Below are positions 21,663 to 33,589 of a stretch of 64,000 nt of DNA, in pieces; positions within the stretch are counted from its first letter, which is position 1, and every line of letters starts with the position of its first letter. A model generated the notes under the pieces. It worked only from the letters and a program-made list of their open reading frames with translations. It ran no database searches and was not told the DNA's origin. The DNA lies in assembly GCF_030272615.1 (NCBI RefSeq), contig NC_081412.1:138886747-138950746 (forward strand), in the 5' to 3' direction. The DNA is from Cryptomeria japonica (taxonomy: Eukaryota > Streptophyta > Pinopsida > Cupressales > Cupressaceae). A program made the translations under genes and the position numbers.

Positions 21663-23013
21663 TGTAGACACCTAAAAATGGTCAATGCTTGTGGAGTCAT
21701 ACTTTAACATTGGCGCATTGCCTTATTTTAGGTTTTTGCGTCACATTAACATTTCTTCTATGTTGCGCACTTGGTCTTTATCATTTGCGAGCATCGAGTC
21801 CTTCTTCTGCATTCCTCATTTTTATCGCTTTCAAATTAGGATTTTCTTGTCATCTTGCGATCGATTTGTCATTGGTCGTTGTCATTTTCAATTTTGTCAT
21901 TTTGCGATCGATTCGTCATCGATCCTTGTCCTCTTTAATCATGTCAATTAGCACTTTTCAATTTGATCTCCTTGTCAATCTTGGTCAATTTGTCATTGAT
22001 TTTTATCAATCAAATCATTTATCAGCATTGGTCTTTTATCAAGTCAGAATCATGATCAATTTGATCCTACATCAAGACCTAATTGTTGTCTTTTCATTTC
22101 TAATTCATCTTCTAGGTTTTATGATTTATTCATTTAATCTTGTTTGTCATATTCCCTTTAGGTTAAATAATTTATTTATTTATCCTAATTCTTCTTGTCA
22201 CAATTAAATATTTATTTAATTGGCTAATTAATTCCCCCTCTTTTTGTGAATTAATTAAGGAATGAAAAATTATTAATTAATTCACCTAATTTTCTAATTT
22301 CATCAAGTCCTAATTTTCTAATTTCCACATCATTTCTAATTTTCTAATTTCCTAATTTTCTAATTTTTCTAATTCCTAATTTCTGCCTATTTTCTAATTT
22401 GTCAAATTCAATTTCCACCTAATTAATTTCTCTCTAGGCTCTCCCTATTTTTGTGCTTTGGTGGAAGCATGAATTTCTCATGTGTCATACTATTGGCATA
22501 GCAAGATGTCATAAGCTTCTAGTCCTCTAACCTTTGCATTGGCAATATGTCATAAGTCATGACATAGAAGGTGTCATAACCTTCTTCTTTCCACTCAATT
22601 GTGCCATTTTTGAAATCAATTGCCTCTAATATCAATTTCATGCTAATCTTGTCTTTTCTCCAATTTGTCTATAAATTGGATGAAGTTCTTCAATCAAGAC
22701 TACTAGCTGGTTGAATCAATCATGCTTCTAGTACCCTTATGTTGTCATCTCATCTTGTCAATCTTGCTTTCACATTATACTTATGCACTTGAAGGTGACA
22801 TCCACAAAACAAAGCTATTTGAAGGAGAAAGAAGGACAATGGAGAATCATGGAGGAGACATTCATGTTTGTGATGGTTTGCATTTCATTTGAATGTTTTA
22901 TTTCCCTATCTCTATTGAGTGTAATTAGGATTCTTGTCACTGCATTTTAGTTTTCGTGATTGAACTAGACCAATTTCCTATTTGCTTTGATGATTTCCAG
23001 ATTCCTATCTACA
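21663..23013 (+). repeat. 3' LTR of nested gypsy-type element
   Basis: 1351 bp with the same ends as the 5' LTR. It keeps more CG sites (for example GCGATCGATTCG near 21905 where the 5' LTR has GTGATTGATTCA) and has one more 'ttttctaattt' unit near 22345. Confidence 0.92.
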
Positions 23014-23897
23014 ATTCTAATGTCCTTTCTAGTGTTTCCTAATTGTGTCCTATTTGTCTTGATGATTTGCATTGATTGTTGTGAGAGTTGTTGGTGATTT
23101 TTTTGAACCGGTGATGTTCTTCGTGTTATGCGGTTTTCTTGGTGGTGTAGCATGTTGCGGTTGATCTTGGCGTGATTTTTGGTGGTGTTGCATGTTTGGA
23201 GATTTTAATTATGTCCATATTATTTCATGTATATCATTATATTGGTTTGGTGGTCAATCTTTGTATCATGTGGTGTAATTTTGTAATTGTGAGTTGAGGG
23301 TTTAGCCGATCCTGTTGTCAAGGTTAATGAATTGTATAAATAGGTGATATTGTCATACAATTTTGGTGTTGAGGTTGTGCCTGCATTATCTGAGAGTGGT
23401 GTATGTGTGAACAAGTGATTCATCCTTGAGCATTATGATTGAGAAGTGATTGGTGTTGCAAGGCAGACAATTATGCTTAACCGGAACTCTCATCAAGCAT
23501 TTGTAAATGCTATTAATGTAGTTCATTTCTTCTAGATTGTAGTCTGAATCTTATTGTAAGTCAGTGAGACTTCCCTGAGGGTTGTAACCTTCTTCGTCAT
23601 TATCTTTTTAGAAGTGAGCTCTAGGAAGTATACCTAAATGCATGTGCATTCCCCATTGTAATATTTACAAATACTACTACAGAGTATCATCTTATTGTGG
23701 GTAGGTTCCCACCATGGTTTTTCCCTTAACCAGGTTTTCTACATCAAAATATTGGTGTTGTGTGTTGTGCTATCAATTTTCTTATCTTTGTTATTGCAGC
23801 AATTTATAAGATCTGTATTTGTGATTAAGTTTGTTGATCTAGTGAAAACTGATTCACCCCCCCAAGTCTCAGTTTTCCTTCATTGTTGTTTCTAACA
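23014..23897 (+). repeat. Copia 3' LTR, segment 3
   Basis: Starts with the second ATTCT and matches about 5524-6402 of the 5' LTR, including the TATA box (23335-23342). It ends CTAACA followed by the ACCTT duplication. Confidence 0.9.
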
Positions 23898-23902
23898 ACC
23901 TT

Positions 23903-25803
23903 TTCCTTCGAGTTCACAAGTTAAGAGAGCCCTCAACCATTCGACTCTCTTTAAAATGTTGTTGGTCCTCATGATGCATGAGTGCTAATATTTGGTCAAT
24001 TGGGAAATTTTGAAACCTGTGCACTCGTCGTTAACTTGGTTCAACAATTCAACATTTTGTCGATAGCCTGACTCAAAGCATTTTCAGCTCTTGATGCATT
24101 GTCTTTTCATGGAATTAGCTAGCTTAGTTCATTTATGGCCAAAAAAGGATAAAAGACATAAGAATCATGTTAGAATAATTTTCAAGATAAGTTGTAGTAC
24201 ATTAGCCTCTAGAATTAAATGCATCTTTTAACGTCCTAAAATTGCACCCCTTGCAATTTTTGACTACATTTTGTTCTTCGCCTTAGTGTTTGTGCCACTC
24301 ATCCTGATCGAAGACCTTAATATGGTAATGCACATAAAAACCACATTGCAATTCAACCCTGCACTCTACCTGCACCTTGATCCTGCCCTAAAATAGGGTA
24401 GGACTAGGGCGTGGCACCCTAGGATACACTGGGACCAGGGTGTGGCTAGTGCAGGAGCACCTATGGGTCCAAGGGGCCTATCAAGAGTTTGTCTTTCTTT
24501 TTCATGTTTTTTTGTTCTCTTGGAATGTAATAAGGTTTTGAGGGCCATTTTCAAACATTATTAAGTTATGTGGAGTCATTTTGTAGGCATTGATGCAAAT
24601 TGCTTAAATGTAATCAATTAGGACCCCATTGGTCAAAGTTGGTCAATGCCTCCCAATTTGTAGTATGGGAGTGGAACTAATGTAATTGATGTTTTTAAGT
24701 CCTATGTGGCATGTGGACATTGTATTAGTTGGATTTTGATTCATTTTGTATTAGGAGACAAAAGTTGCTAGTGCAACTTTTATATTTTTTAGGGGTTCAT
24801 TATATCAACTAATCTCTCCAATGGATAACTAATTCAAAATATAGTTAGAACTAGTTGGGAGGATTATAATAGGTATTAATATTCCTTCCTCTGATTGAAT
24901 GAGGGTTTTTGATGTGATTTTGGTGAAGTAATCAATAAAACTTGCTCTACTTTATGCAAATTCACACATTTTTTCCTGTAACAGTCATCTTGTATGATCA
25001 CATTCAATGCTCTCATGATATAAATTTGCAATCATTGGAAAGAGGAGAGAGTCATATTTCATTTCCAACTAGTGTGGGCCAAATCCATTGAGTTTGGACA
25101 AAGTTAGACACAATTAAGTGCAAACTAGTCTACAACCCTAGGTTTTGGCGTTATGTCAAAGATTAATGCATAATTGACCATTCAACCAATGGCTTGACTC
25201 AATAATTGGTGGAATGGTGGATATAGTGGTGATATAGATGGGTTTTATATAGTTTTGTAGAAGAAGAATCTAAGTGGATTTTTGAGCATTTTAGGGCTTA
25301 ACATCCTCATGTGTTAAGTCAGTTAGACAAGGTTTAAGAAAGCAATTGGAGTTTTGGTACCAAAACAAACAAAAATACCTTGAAACCTATGAAATTATTT
25401 CAAGTTTTATATTCCCTTACATTCCAAGTTGAGAGTGCGGGTTGGTGGAGTGTCTAAGGGGTGTCTCTAGAGTATTTGGAGGCCTAATAAGGCTCTTGAA
25501 AGAATGCAACAATCAGTTTTTGAACACTTTGGTCCAAAGCACCTTACCCTAACTTTTACATATGTTTAAGAACTTCCAAAAGGGTATTTGGAACTGGGTC
25601 CATTTTTTTCCTAGATTCAATTAATCAATATATATGGCCAAAAACACCTCTAAGTAGGGCTATCAGAATCTATTCATCCTAGAAGGCCAATGGTGTGAAG
25701 TGGCTTAGAAGGATTTGTTTCAAAGATGGAATTAGTTGTTTTGAGTCTACTTGGGTTTGTGAACATGATGGAACTCCTTCCCCAAGCCTTTCTTATGTCT
25801 TTT
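23903..25803. other. Unassigned DNA with one LTR relic
   Basis: Continues the DNA of 4754-5083 once the copia element is removed. Apart from the LTR relic at about 24224-24500 I recognise nothing. No open frame of note and no RNA gene. Part of it probably belongs to the LTR of the element whose PBS and gag start are at 33740-33869. Confidence 0.4.
24224..24500 (+). repeat. Relic of an LTR related to the gypsy element at 25809-33589
   Basis: The stretch GTCCTAAAATTGCACC, then 'cttgcaattt', and further on 'ttgatcctgccctaaaatag' and 'gggaccagggtgtgg' follows in order the start of the LTR of the minus-strand gypsy element (read on its own strand from 33589), but in plus orientation. The similarity is patchy and the end uncertain. 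Confidence 0.45.
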
Positions 25804-25808
25804 TTTGT

Positions 25809-26962
25809 TGTAAAGCGGAAAAATCGAACCCTAGTCGTTCTCCCCTCCCCAACTCCAAGGAGAGAGAAGGGAGAGTCACTAGGGTTGATGGTTTTCACTT
25901 AGGAGAGACTTTACATTCAAAAGAGGGGTTGAAACCCATAAGATCCAATCCCACGCAATGCAAGATTGGATTCTAAATGAGTTTCAAGGGTTAAGACATC
26001 AAGGATACCCTCTTTTGTAAAGAAATGTGGAAAGAATGATTGAACTAGGAATGCATGTAAAGTAGGAAAGATTCGCTTATAAACAGAGATAGGGATATGA
26101 GATGAAGCTGTGGACCTAGGATTAGTAGTAAAATGTCAAGACGGTGTTGTTCTGCAAATTTGAGTGAAAGTTGATGGGACGATGGCGCCCGGCGTGCACA
26201 CGGTCCTCCGAAAAATCCGCGAAACGAAGGGGGATCTGTTCGTCTCTGCACAAGGATTCCAGATCTTCAATTACAGCCGCGTACCTACAACCTACACACA
26301 GAAAAGAGAGGACGATTGGGGGGTTAGGGATGAGGGGTTTGCCTTTAGGTCAAACCCCGGTTTGGAATTAACCATGAAATGAGAATGTTGTAAATGTAAA
26401 TGTTTGTAATGTAAACAAGTACTGATACCTTGTTGTAAGAATGTTTGTATTCTTACATGCGAAGGTGTAAATGTTGTTGTATGTTGTATGTTGTAAGTGA
26501 TCTCCTCTTCAATGGTTGAATCCTTGTCTTGAATGCAACACTTAGCCTTGAATGGAGACTTAGAATGATTAATTGCTTGAAGGAATGCTTGAATGCTTGA
26601 ATTTTTGAATATCGCTTCCGCCTTTTTTCCATCTTTTTTAAAATGAGAGAGGAAATGCAGTTTTTATACTTGTCAATTAGGGTTGAAAGACTGATTTTCC
26701 CGACCTTAGGCCGACCAGGAAACATTATTTTCCCATTTGCAAACATAAAGACCCGAAGCCCCAAAAGAGACCGGGCCCAACGCCATGGTCCCACCTCCAG
26801 GGACAGCGGGGTGCAAGGAGGATCAAGCCAGGGTGCTGAAAAATGCAGTTTTTGGTGTCATGAACAAGTTTCGAGGTCTCCATTCAGGTTCCGTGTTGCA
26901 CTGCCATCATGAAGACCCAAATGCGGTCGAAATTGCAAGTGTCGCAATTTTAGGATGCTACA
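25809..26962 (-). repeat. 3' LTR of gypsy B
   Basis: 1154 bp. It is about 98 bp shorter than the 5' LTR because it has one unit instead of about three of a 30-bp hairpin repeat near 26780. Confidence 0.88.
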
Positions 26963-26977
26963 TTTAGCCCCCACTTT
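26963..26977 (-). other. Polypurine tract of gypsy B
   Basis: On the minus strand AAAGTGGGGGCTAAA directly precedes the 3' LTR start TGTAGCATCC. Confidence 0.75.
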
Positions 26978-27708
26978 AGCAGGAGTATAAGCGTACGCTC
27001 ATACTTCCGGTAAAGTACAAGGAAACAACATTGAAAAACTTTCACCACGTCAAGGAGGCAAGATACACCAAGCCCCCAGTGGACTAAGGATCTTACGACT
27101 TCGATTGACAAAGTAAAATGGAAGATCACGAGGGAGAACCATGACTGTCAGTAGTAAGGTTCCCTCACTATGAGTCATGCAAGAAAGATATCAAAAATTT
27201 TCAAGGCAAAGCTAAATTTGTCAAGAAATTTTCAAGTATCTTGAAAAGATATGAACGGGATGTATGCCCCCCTACATTAAAGCGATCGCACATGCCTCAC
27301 CGGGGGTGATTACTTTAAGGTAGTGATACATATAAGAAATGAGAAAGGAGCATGTTATCACAAGGATTTAGCCCCCAAGTGTGAGATAAGACCAAGGATA
27401 ATAGACACAAAACACAAAGCACAAGGTGACTTCGCTTTCCTCGGGGTCAGTATGTTGTAGGATAATTCATGTATATCATATGTATGTATGCATAATTGTT
27501 CTTCATTCCCCAATCAAGGAAGGTCACCTAGAAGAAGGGAACACATGTGTCTTTTGAGTCAACATGAGAGAGACCAAAAGAGATCTCAATGCTTTGCATC
27601 ATCCTCAAGTAGACAACACTAAGGACAACAAATAGAAGAATGAGAATAACACATAGAAGAAGTAACAAAAAATCAAGAGAGGAGGAGAGAATCTGCTATG
27701 CTAATGAA
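26978..27708 (-). other. 3' untranslated region of gypsy B
   Basis: About 730 bp after the ORF stop. No gene seen. It is much too short to hold a pol gene. Confidence 0.6.
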
Positions 27709-30700
27709 CTAGTCTAGCACGTCATCTACCCCCCGATCTTGCTGATGAATGTTTTGAGAAGGTAGGGAACACGCTAGAGGAGGAACATCCAACACAGCAG
27801 ATGGAGCTATCACAAGATCCAAACAAGGGCTATGTTCATGTTCCAAATCACAGTGTTCTTGTCTAGGAGCTAGGATAAGTGCTTTAGAAAATTCGTTAAA
27901 TAGATGGTTATCAACATCAACATATTCATATTCACTATCAGAATGTACAGGAGTAGCATTTTCATCATGAATAACATTTTCATCTATATCATCATCAAGA
28001 TTTATAAAAATAGGATCTTTAACTCGCACAGGGTCAAGACCATCATGCATCTTATGTTTAGCAGATTTCAGCTCAATCGTCAGCTGAGGAGAAAATGGAA
28101 TAATATTAGTTGAAGGTGTTTTTGGGGATTGCAAATTTTGAGAAGCAACTGCCTGAGCTCTAAGATGACGCTTTCATCGGCGTTCACGTGCAGAACGATT
28201 TCGTCTAGTCTTAGTAGGAAGTTGCGAAGATTGAGGAGGAGGAATGTTCTCATCCTTATCACTTGGGTGTTTAGGTTGTGGTCTCTTAGGTTGAATAATA
28301 GGAGAAGAGGAAGGTCTCTTCTCTCCATAAGAGGAAGGAGGAGGAACTGCTCCATATAAGGGAGGAATATTTAGTTTAGGAAGGAGACCAAGTCCATCAT
28401 GACGAGGAGGGATAGGTCTACTTTTAGGAAGTTTATTAATCATAGGCATAGTCACATCCATAGGGATGGGTTGGGAATCTTCTTGAGGAAAGACATTAGT
28501 TTTATCTTTCAAAGGAAGAACTTCCTTCTCAAGAATGATAGAAATGTCAAGTTTGGGTGTTCTAGGTTCACTTAGAGATAGGATCATATCTTTCTTCCAC
28601 TTTTGATAAGATTTAAAAAGATGATCACTTCGCGGAGGAAGAGATTGGAATTGTTTAGGCCAAAAGTAATCAATAGGAACGCTAGAAGTTCTTTCAGCTG
28701 GTTTAAAGAGACTATGATTGACAGTAACAACTTCACCATTATGGGGAAATGTCAAACACTTGTGAATAGGAGAAGCAATAGCTTTCATGGAAGATAGCCA
28801 AGGATAGCCTAGCTTCACACGAAATTGTTCGGATGATGGAATAATAGAAAAGTCCACATTAAGGGATTTGTTATGGACCTCAATAGGTAATGTAATAGAA
28901 CCAATTGTAGGAGAAGAAAATGCATCAAATAGTTTCACAACCACATTTGTTTTGTCATAGATCACTTGATTCAATTTCAAAGTAAAAAGAAATTCTTCAG
29001 TAATGATATTAACCATACAAGAAGGATCAATAAGCACTCCACGGCAAGGTGTATTCTTGACTTTTGTAACTATATATAAAGGACCATCAGGTGCCCTGAT
29101 AGTTTCACTAGAATCAAATGTGATGGAAGGTTCTTTAGGGATTTTCTGCTGCTCTACAAAGTTAATCACATTCGGAGTCATGGACACAAGATCATCAGGT
29201 GAGATAGAGGAATCAGTAGTATCAATCGCATTAGAGGTATGAGAAGGTAATGGATTGGTAAAAATTTGACGATTTTGGTTAGGAGGAGCTACAGATGTGT
29301 TGCCTTTATCATTCACTCCAGAAACAGAAATAGTATTATTATCAATCAAATCTTGAATTTTTCCCTTTAAAGCAAAACATTTTTCAGTATCATGCCCAAG
29401 ATGACGATGAAATTGACAAAAAGATTTGTTATCAAAATAGGGTGAATTAATCTTTGTAGGATCTATTTGCCTTATAGGAGGAAGAGTAAGCACATTTTGT
29501 TCCAATAACTTATTCATAATACTATGCAATGATTCATTCAAAGGAGTAAACTTTCTTTCTTTCTTGAAAAACTTAGAAATAGGAGGCACACCTGATGCCG
29601 CATTCACATTGTTGTTGATGATGTTTTCATTGAATTTAATGGACTCTCTGTTCGGTTTAAACTTCCCAAATGGTTGTTGACTACTATCACCCTTATCACT
29701 CGGAGCCATAGGATTTGCTTGTTCCATTTGACTCACAGTCAGTTGATAATTGTGAAGAGTTGCACACAACTGTTGGAAAGAAGTAAACTCAGAAAACAGG
29801 AGTTTTTCTCTAATATCTTTTTGTAAATTAGAAATAAAGATTCTTTGAATATCATTGTCAGGCACTAGAAAAGAAATTTGAGTATACAAATGCTTATATC
29901 TACCAATGAAATCAGTCACTTTTTCTTTAACACCTTGTTTACAATGCATTAAATCAATCAAAGTAACTTTAGGACTTATATTGTTTTGAAATTGTTGAAT
30001 AAAAGCATTTGCAAGTTGTTCGAAAGAAGAAATAGAATAAGAAGGCAATGAGCAATACCATTGTAGGGCTTTATCTCTTAATGTTCTAGTAAATAGTTTT
30101 GCAAGCAACCTTTGGTCATAAGCAAAATCAGTACATATTGTTTGAAAGGTCTTAACATGTGTTAGAGGATCACCCTTACCATTATAAAGCTCCAAATGCG
30201 GAATTTCAACATGTTTAGGGGGAATAGCTCGAACAATGTCAAGAGAAAGTGGGCTCGCAACATCAAATGTGGGCACACTAAACTTAGATTGATTCATAGA
30301 GGCAATTTGTTGTTGTAAAGAAGAGACTGTTTGTGCAAGATTGTTAATGGTCGCTTCAGTCAAAGAGTTCATATTAGACGTGTTAGATTGTGATGGAGGT
30401 ATTATGTTATTGAAAGAAGGTAGAGAGTAAGGTGGTGGGACACTATGATAGTTAGTCATAGGAGATGATTGGAAAGGAGGAACACTACAAGGAGGAATGG
30501 AAGGGTTAAATGAATTGCCCCCTTGCGTCATGTTCATTTGTGGAGATATAATAGGGACACTCATTGAAGGAATGAATGAAGAAGTCGGATTGAATGAAGG
30601 AAGAGGGTTGATTGAAGAAGAAGGATTGCCCCCATGACTAGTGATCATAGGAGGAATGTCTTGTATTGAAGTAGTCATTATGTTTGATGTAAAAGTAGGT

Positions 30701-31151
30701 ATATTAGCAATAGGAGTTGTCAAAGGAATAGAATGATTAACTTAATTAGGAGGTTGTGTATAACCTAATGTTTCGGCACAACTTTTCATAGGCATCACAT
30801 TCGAATCCACAATGTGTGCAATACCATGCAAAATATCAATTCCATTCTTATCACTTTGAACCATACGTTTTGGACCTCAATTAATGAAAGAGCTTCACTA
30901 TCAGGGTATTCTTGAGACATCCATTGTCGAAAATCATCAAATTGGTTATCCAATTTTGAAAGTTGTTCTACAGAAACCTCATGGAGAGCTTCTTCATCAT
31001 TAAGAGGATTAGAGGAATTACCCATGTCCTCATTAAAAAGGCCATTCAAATTAGGTTCCATCTCCTCGGTAATTACACCTTGGAAAGACTTAATTCTAAG
31101 GCTTCGTCTAATGGGAATAGTATAAGTAGGGCTTATTGTTGTAAAACTCAT
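27709..31151 (-). pseudogene. Gag-protease polyprotein of gypsy B, degenerate
   Basis: Read on the minus strand from MSFTTISPTY (31151). A one-base frameshift near 30880 and a TAA near 30739 precede the long open part (30723-28174). A TGA at 28176-28174 separates a last stretch, in the same frame, that ends at 27709. Pro/Ser/Met-rich N-terminus. Retrotransposon Gag core at about 30260-29730 (LYNGKGDPLTHVKTF, ALQWYCSLP, LIDLMHCKQGVKEKVTDF). A CX2HX4HX4C zinc motif (CQFHRHLGHDTEKC, about 29430-29385). Then a protease-like domain with VLIDPSCMVNII where an active enzyme has D-G/S-G/A, so it is probably inactive, and LGYPWLSSMKAI further on. The C-terminus is Pro-rich, then Arg-rich, then acidic. 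It resembles the Tat gag-protease at 55013-59000 but stops before any RT. Confidence 0.85.
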
Positions 31152-32315
31152 GCACTAAAGAAAGAGAGAAGATTTTGAGTTTTAGAGGTAGCAAATTTCA
31201 ATAAAATCAGCCAATCTCCTAGATTTAAGCTGTTAAATGCAATCAGGACAATCTCCCAAAATTTCGGAAAAAATGTCCGGGACCGTGGCGAACGGAGTGC
31301 ACACGGTCCTCGCAACTTTTTTCAAAATTTTCAGGGATGAAAGTTATGATGATTTTAAAGCTAATATGAAAAAATTGAGTGATTTTACGATCTGTAGATA
31401 GGCCAAATTAAAGTTGCAATCTCAAAATTGAACCCTACCCAGATTGTTGAAAAAATGCAAAATTTGAATTTTGAAAAAGAGAGGGAAACTGAAATTTTGA
31501 ATTTTATGATTTTAGAGGGAATGCTGAAAGCAATGCAAGTTTTGAAATTTAAAAGTTGACTCAATTTCATGCAAAATTCAAATTTGAAAGTGGAAATCAA
31601 GGTTGCTGCAATTAAACACTTAATTTCAAAAGTCACAAATTGCAAAAATTTGAATAAAACACTGAAATTTCGAATGAATGCTAACACACTTTTCAGATTT
31701 AGGACATTAAGGAACACAATTTTGATATGAATTCCAATTTCAACAATTTTTGAATGATTAGAAGCCTCAATCCAAGCAATCCCTAGACCAACTTTGACTT
31801 TAATTTTGAAGGTGTTAAATTTGATAAAATCAGCCAAAATTCTGGATTTTAGCATAAAAATACAGTAAGATCTAGCTCCCAAAATTTTAGAAAAAATGTC
31901 GGGGACGATGGCGCTCGGGGTGCACACGGTCCTCGTAACTTTTTTCCAAATTTTCAGGGATGAAAGATATTGTGATTTTATTGCGGAATCCAAAGTTACA
32001 GCCGATTTGGAGGTGTTTTGATTAGTGAAATTATCAGTTAAAGATTGAATCGAGAAGGTCTTAAAAATTAGGGTTTTGACATTTAACCACTTAATTTTCA
32101 GGATTAAAACACAAATATGAATTGACAATTTGCAATAGAAGGGTAGATCTGAAACAAGCATTAACAATTAAACATTTCACAAGTTTAATTACTAACAAGA
32201 AAATTTTAGGGTTTTTTATGCAATCAACCTCTAAAATTTGCAAAAGATCAAACATGGAAATATAATTAGGAAAGCAAAATTTTCAGATCTAACCATGAAT
32301 AATCAGAATGAGGAT
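31152..32315 (-). other. Leader of gypsy B with a duplicated stem-loop block
   Basis: Non-coding by my reading. Two blocks of about 85 bp (around 31262-31350 and 31885-31975) are similar and both contain the GTGCACACGGTCCTCG motif also found in the LTRs. A 260-codon open frame (32167-31385) is rich in F, I, K and L. It looks like a by-product of A/T-rich DNA. Confidence 0.6.
31280..31309. promoter_or_regulatory. Stem-loop in gypsy B leader
   Basis: GGACCGTG (31280-31287) and CACGGTCC (31302-31309) form a perfect 8-bp stem with a 14-base loop. Variants with a weakened left arm occur at 31904-31933, 26178-26207 and 32708-32737. The role is unknown. RNA dimerisation or packaging is a guess. Confidence 0.45.
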
Positions 32316-32334
32316 GTTCACGTCGGGTTCACCA
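32316..32334 (-). other. Primer-binding site of gypsy B
   Basis: On the minus strand TGGTGAACCCGACGTGAAC, three bases after the 5' LTR. Confidence 0.85.
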
Positions 32335-32337
32335 AAA

Positions 32338-33589
32338 TGTAAAGCGGAAAAATTGAACCCTAGTCGTTCTGCCCTCCCCAACTCCAAGGAGAGAGAAGGG
32401 AGAGTCACTAGGGTTGATGGTTTTCACTTAGGAGAGACTTTACATTCAAAAGAGGGGTTGAAACCCACAAGATCCAATCCCATGCAATGCAAGATTGGAT
32501 TCTAAATGAGTTTCAAGGGTTAAGACATCAAGGATACCCTCTTTTGTAAAGAAATGTGGAAAGAATGATTGAACTAGGAATGTATGTAAAGTAGGAAAGA
32601 TTCGCTTATAAACAGAGATAGGGATATGAGATGAAGCTGCGGACCTGGGATTAGCAGTAAAATGTCGAGACGGTGCTGTTCTACAAATTTGAGCGAAATT
32701 TGACGAGACGATGGTACCCGGCGTGCACACGGTCCTCCGAAAAATCCGCGAAACGAAGGGGGATCTGTTTGTCTCTGCACAAGGATTCCAGATCTTCAAT
32801 TATAGCCGCGTACCTGCAACCTACACACAGAAAAGAGAGGACGATTGGGGGGTTAGGGATGAGGGGTTTGCCTTTAGGTCAAACCCCAGTTTTGGAATTA
32901 ACCAAGAAATGAGAATGTTGTAAAAGTAAATGTTTGTAATGTAAACAAGTACTGATACCTTGCTGTAAGAATGTTTGTATTCTTACATGCGAAGGTGTAA
33001 ATGTTGTTGTATGTTGTATGTTGTAAGTGATCTCCTCTTCAATGGTTGAATCCTTGTCTTGAATGCAACACTTAGCCTTGAATGGAGACTTAGAATGATT
33101 AATTGCTTGAAGGAATGCTTGAATGCTTGAATGCTTGAATGTTTGAATATCGCTTCCGCCTTTTTTCCATCTTTTTTAAAATGAGAGAGGAAATGCAATT
33201 TTTATACTTGTCAATTAGGGTTGAAAGGCTGATTTTCCTGACCTTAGGCCGACCAGGAAACATTATTTTCCCATTTGCAAACATAAAGACCCGAAGCCCC
33301 AAAAGAGACCGGGCCCAAAATAGGGCCAGGGACCAGGGCGCTGGGCGCCATGGTCCTGGGGGACCAGGGTGTTGGGCACCCTAGTCCTGAAGGACCAAGT
33401 CACTGGGCACCATGGTCCCACCTCCAGGGACAGCGGGGTGCAAGGAGGATCAGGCCAGGGTGCTGAAAAATGCAGTTTTTGATGTCATGAACAAGTTTCA
33501 GGGTCTCCATTCAAGTTCCATGTTGCACCACCATCGTGAAGACCCAAATGCGGTTGAAATTGCAAGTGTCACAATTTTAGGACACTACA
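32338..33589 (-). repeat. 5' LTR of gypsy B
   Basis: 1252 bp, same ends as the 3' LTR. It carries about three 30-bp units at 33330-33420, each able to fold (for example GGACCA at 33330-33335 with TGGTCC at 33351-33356). Confidence 0.88.

Larger units (their letters stand above)
11461..23013 (+). mobile_element. Non-autonomous Tat-type gypsy LTR element nested in copia 3' LTR
   Basis: The ends are TGTAGACACC and CCTATCTACA, with target duplication ATTCT (11456-11460 and 23014-23018). Total length is 11,553 bp with LTRs of 1343 and 1351 bp. A PBS follows the 5' LTR and a polypurine tract precedes the 3' LTR. Its leader (about 13265-15037), the start of its ORF and its 3' UTR (about 18050-18190 and the array at 18790-18960) match the Tat-type element at 53297-64000. 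But where that element has gag-pol, this one has a single ORF with no RT, RNase H or integrase. It is best read as a non-autonomous derivative mobilised by the Tat family. It also holds an antisense ORF upstream of the 3' LTR. Confidence 0.9.
5089..23897 (+). mobile_element. Ty1/copia LTR retrotransposon, complete but dead, with two nested insertions
   Basis: The ends are TGTTGGACATTG (5089) and TTTCTAACA (23897), flanked by a perfect 5-bp target duplication ACCTT (5084-5088 and 23898-23902). Order: 5' LTR, Met-tRNA PBS, gag, protease, integrase, RT, RNase H, polypurine tract, 3' LTR. Integrase before RT is the copia order. The 3' LTR is split at 10341 and 11460. Removing the 729-bp and 11,553-bp inserts with one copy of each duplication leaves a 3' LTR of about 1307 bp against 1314 bp for the 5' LTR, and an element of about 6.5 kb. 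The coding region has many stops, frameshifts and a large deletion between integrase and RT, so this copy is dead. Confidence 0.92.
25809..33589 (-). mobile_element. Gypsy LTR element with gag-protease only (gypsy B)
   Basis: Two LTRs (32338-33589 as 5' and 25809-26962 as 3' on the minus strand) begin TGTAGTGTCC/TGTAGCATCC and end CCGCTTTACA. PBS TGGTGAACCCGACGTGAAC stands three bases after the 5' LTR, and a polypurine tract adjoins the 3' LTR. The flanks TTTGT and GTTGT are a target duplication with one mismatch. The 5.4-kb interior codes for Gag and a protease-like domain and ends with an acidic tail. No RT, RNase H or integrase is present, so it is non-autonomous. Gag and protease resemble the Tat-type element at 55013-63211. 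Confidence 0.88.

Noticed and set aside
21279-22207. Overlapping plus-strand ORFs of 88-172 codons around the 3' LTR start
   Set aside because: They run across the polypurine tract and into the LTR, so they are chance frames.
31385-32167. 260-codon minus-strand frame in the gypsy B leader
   Set aside because: F/I/K/L-rich composition of A/T-rich non-coding DNA, spans a duplicated leader block, no domain.
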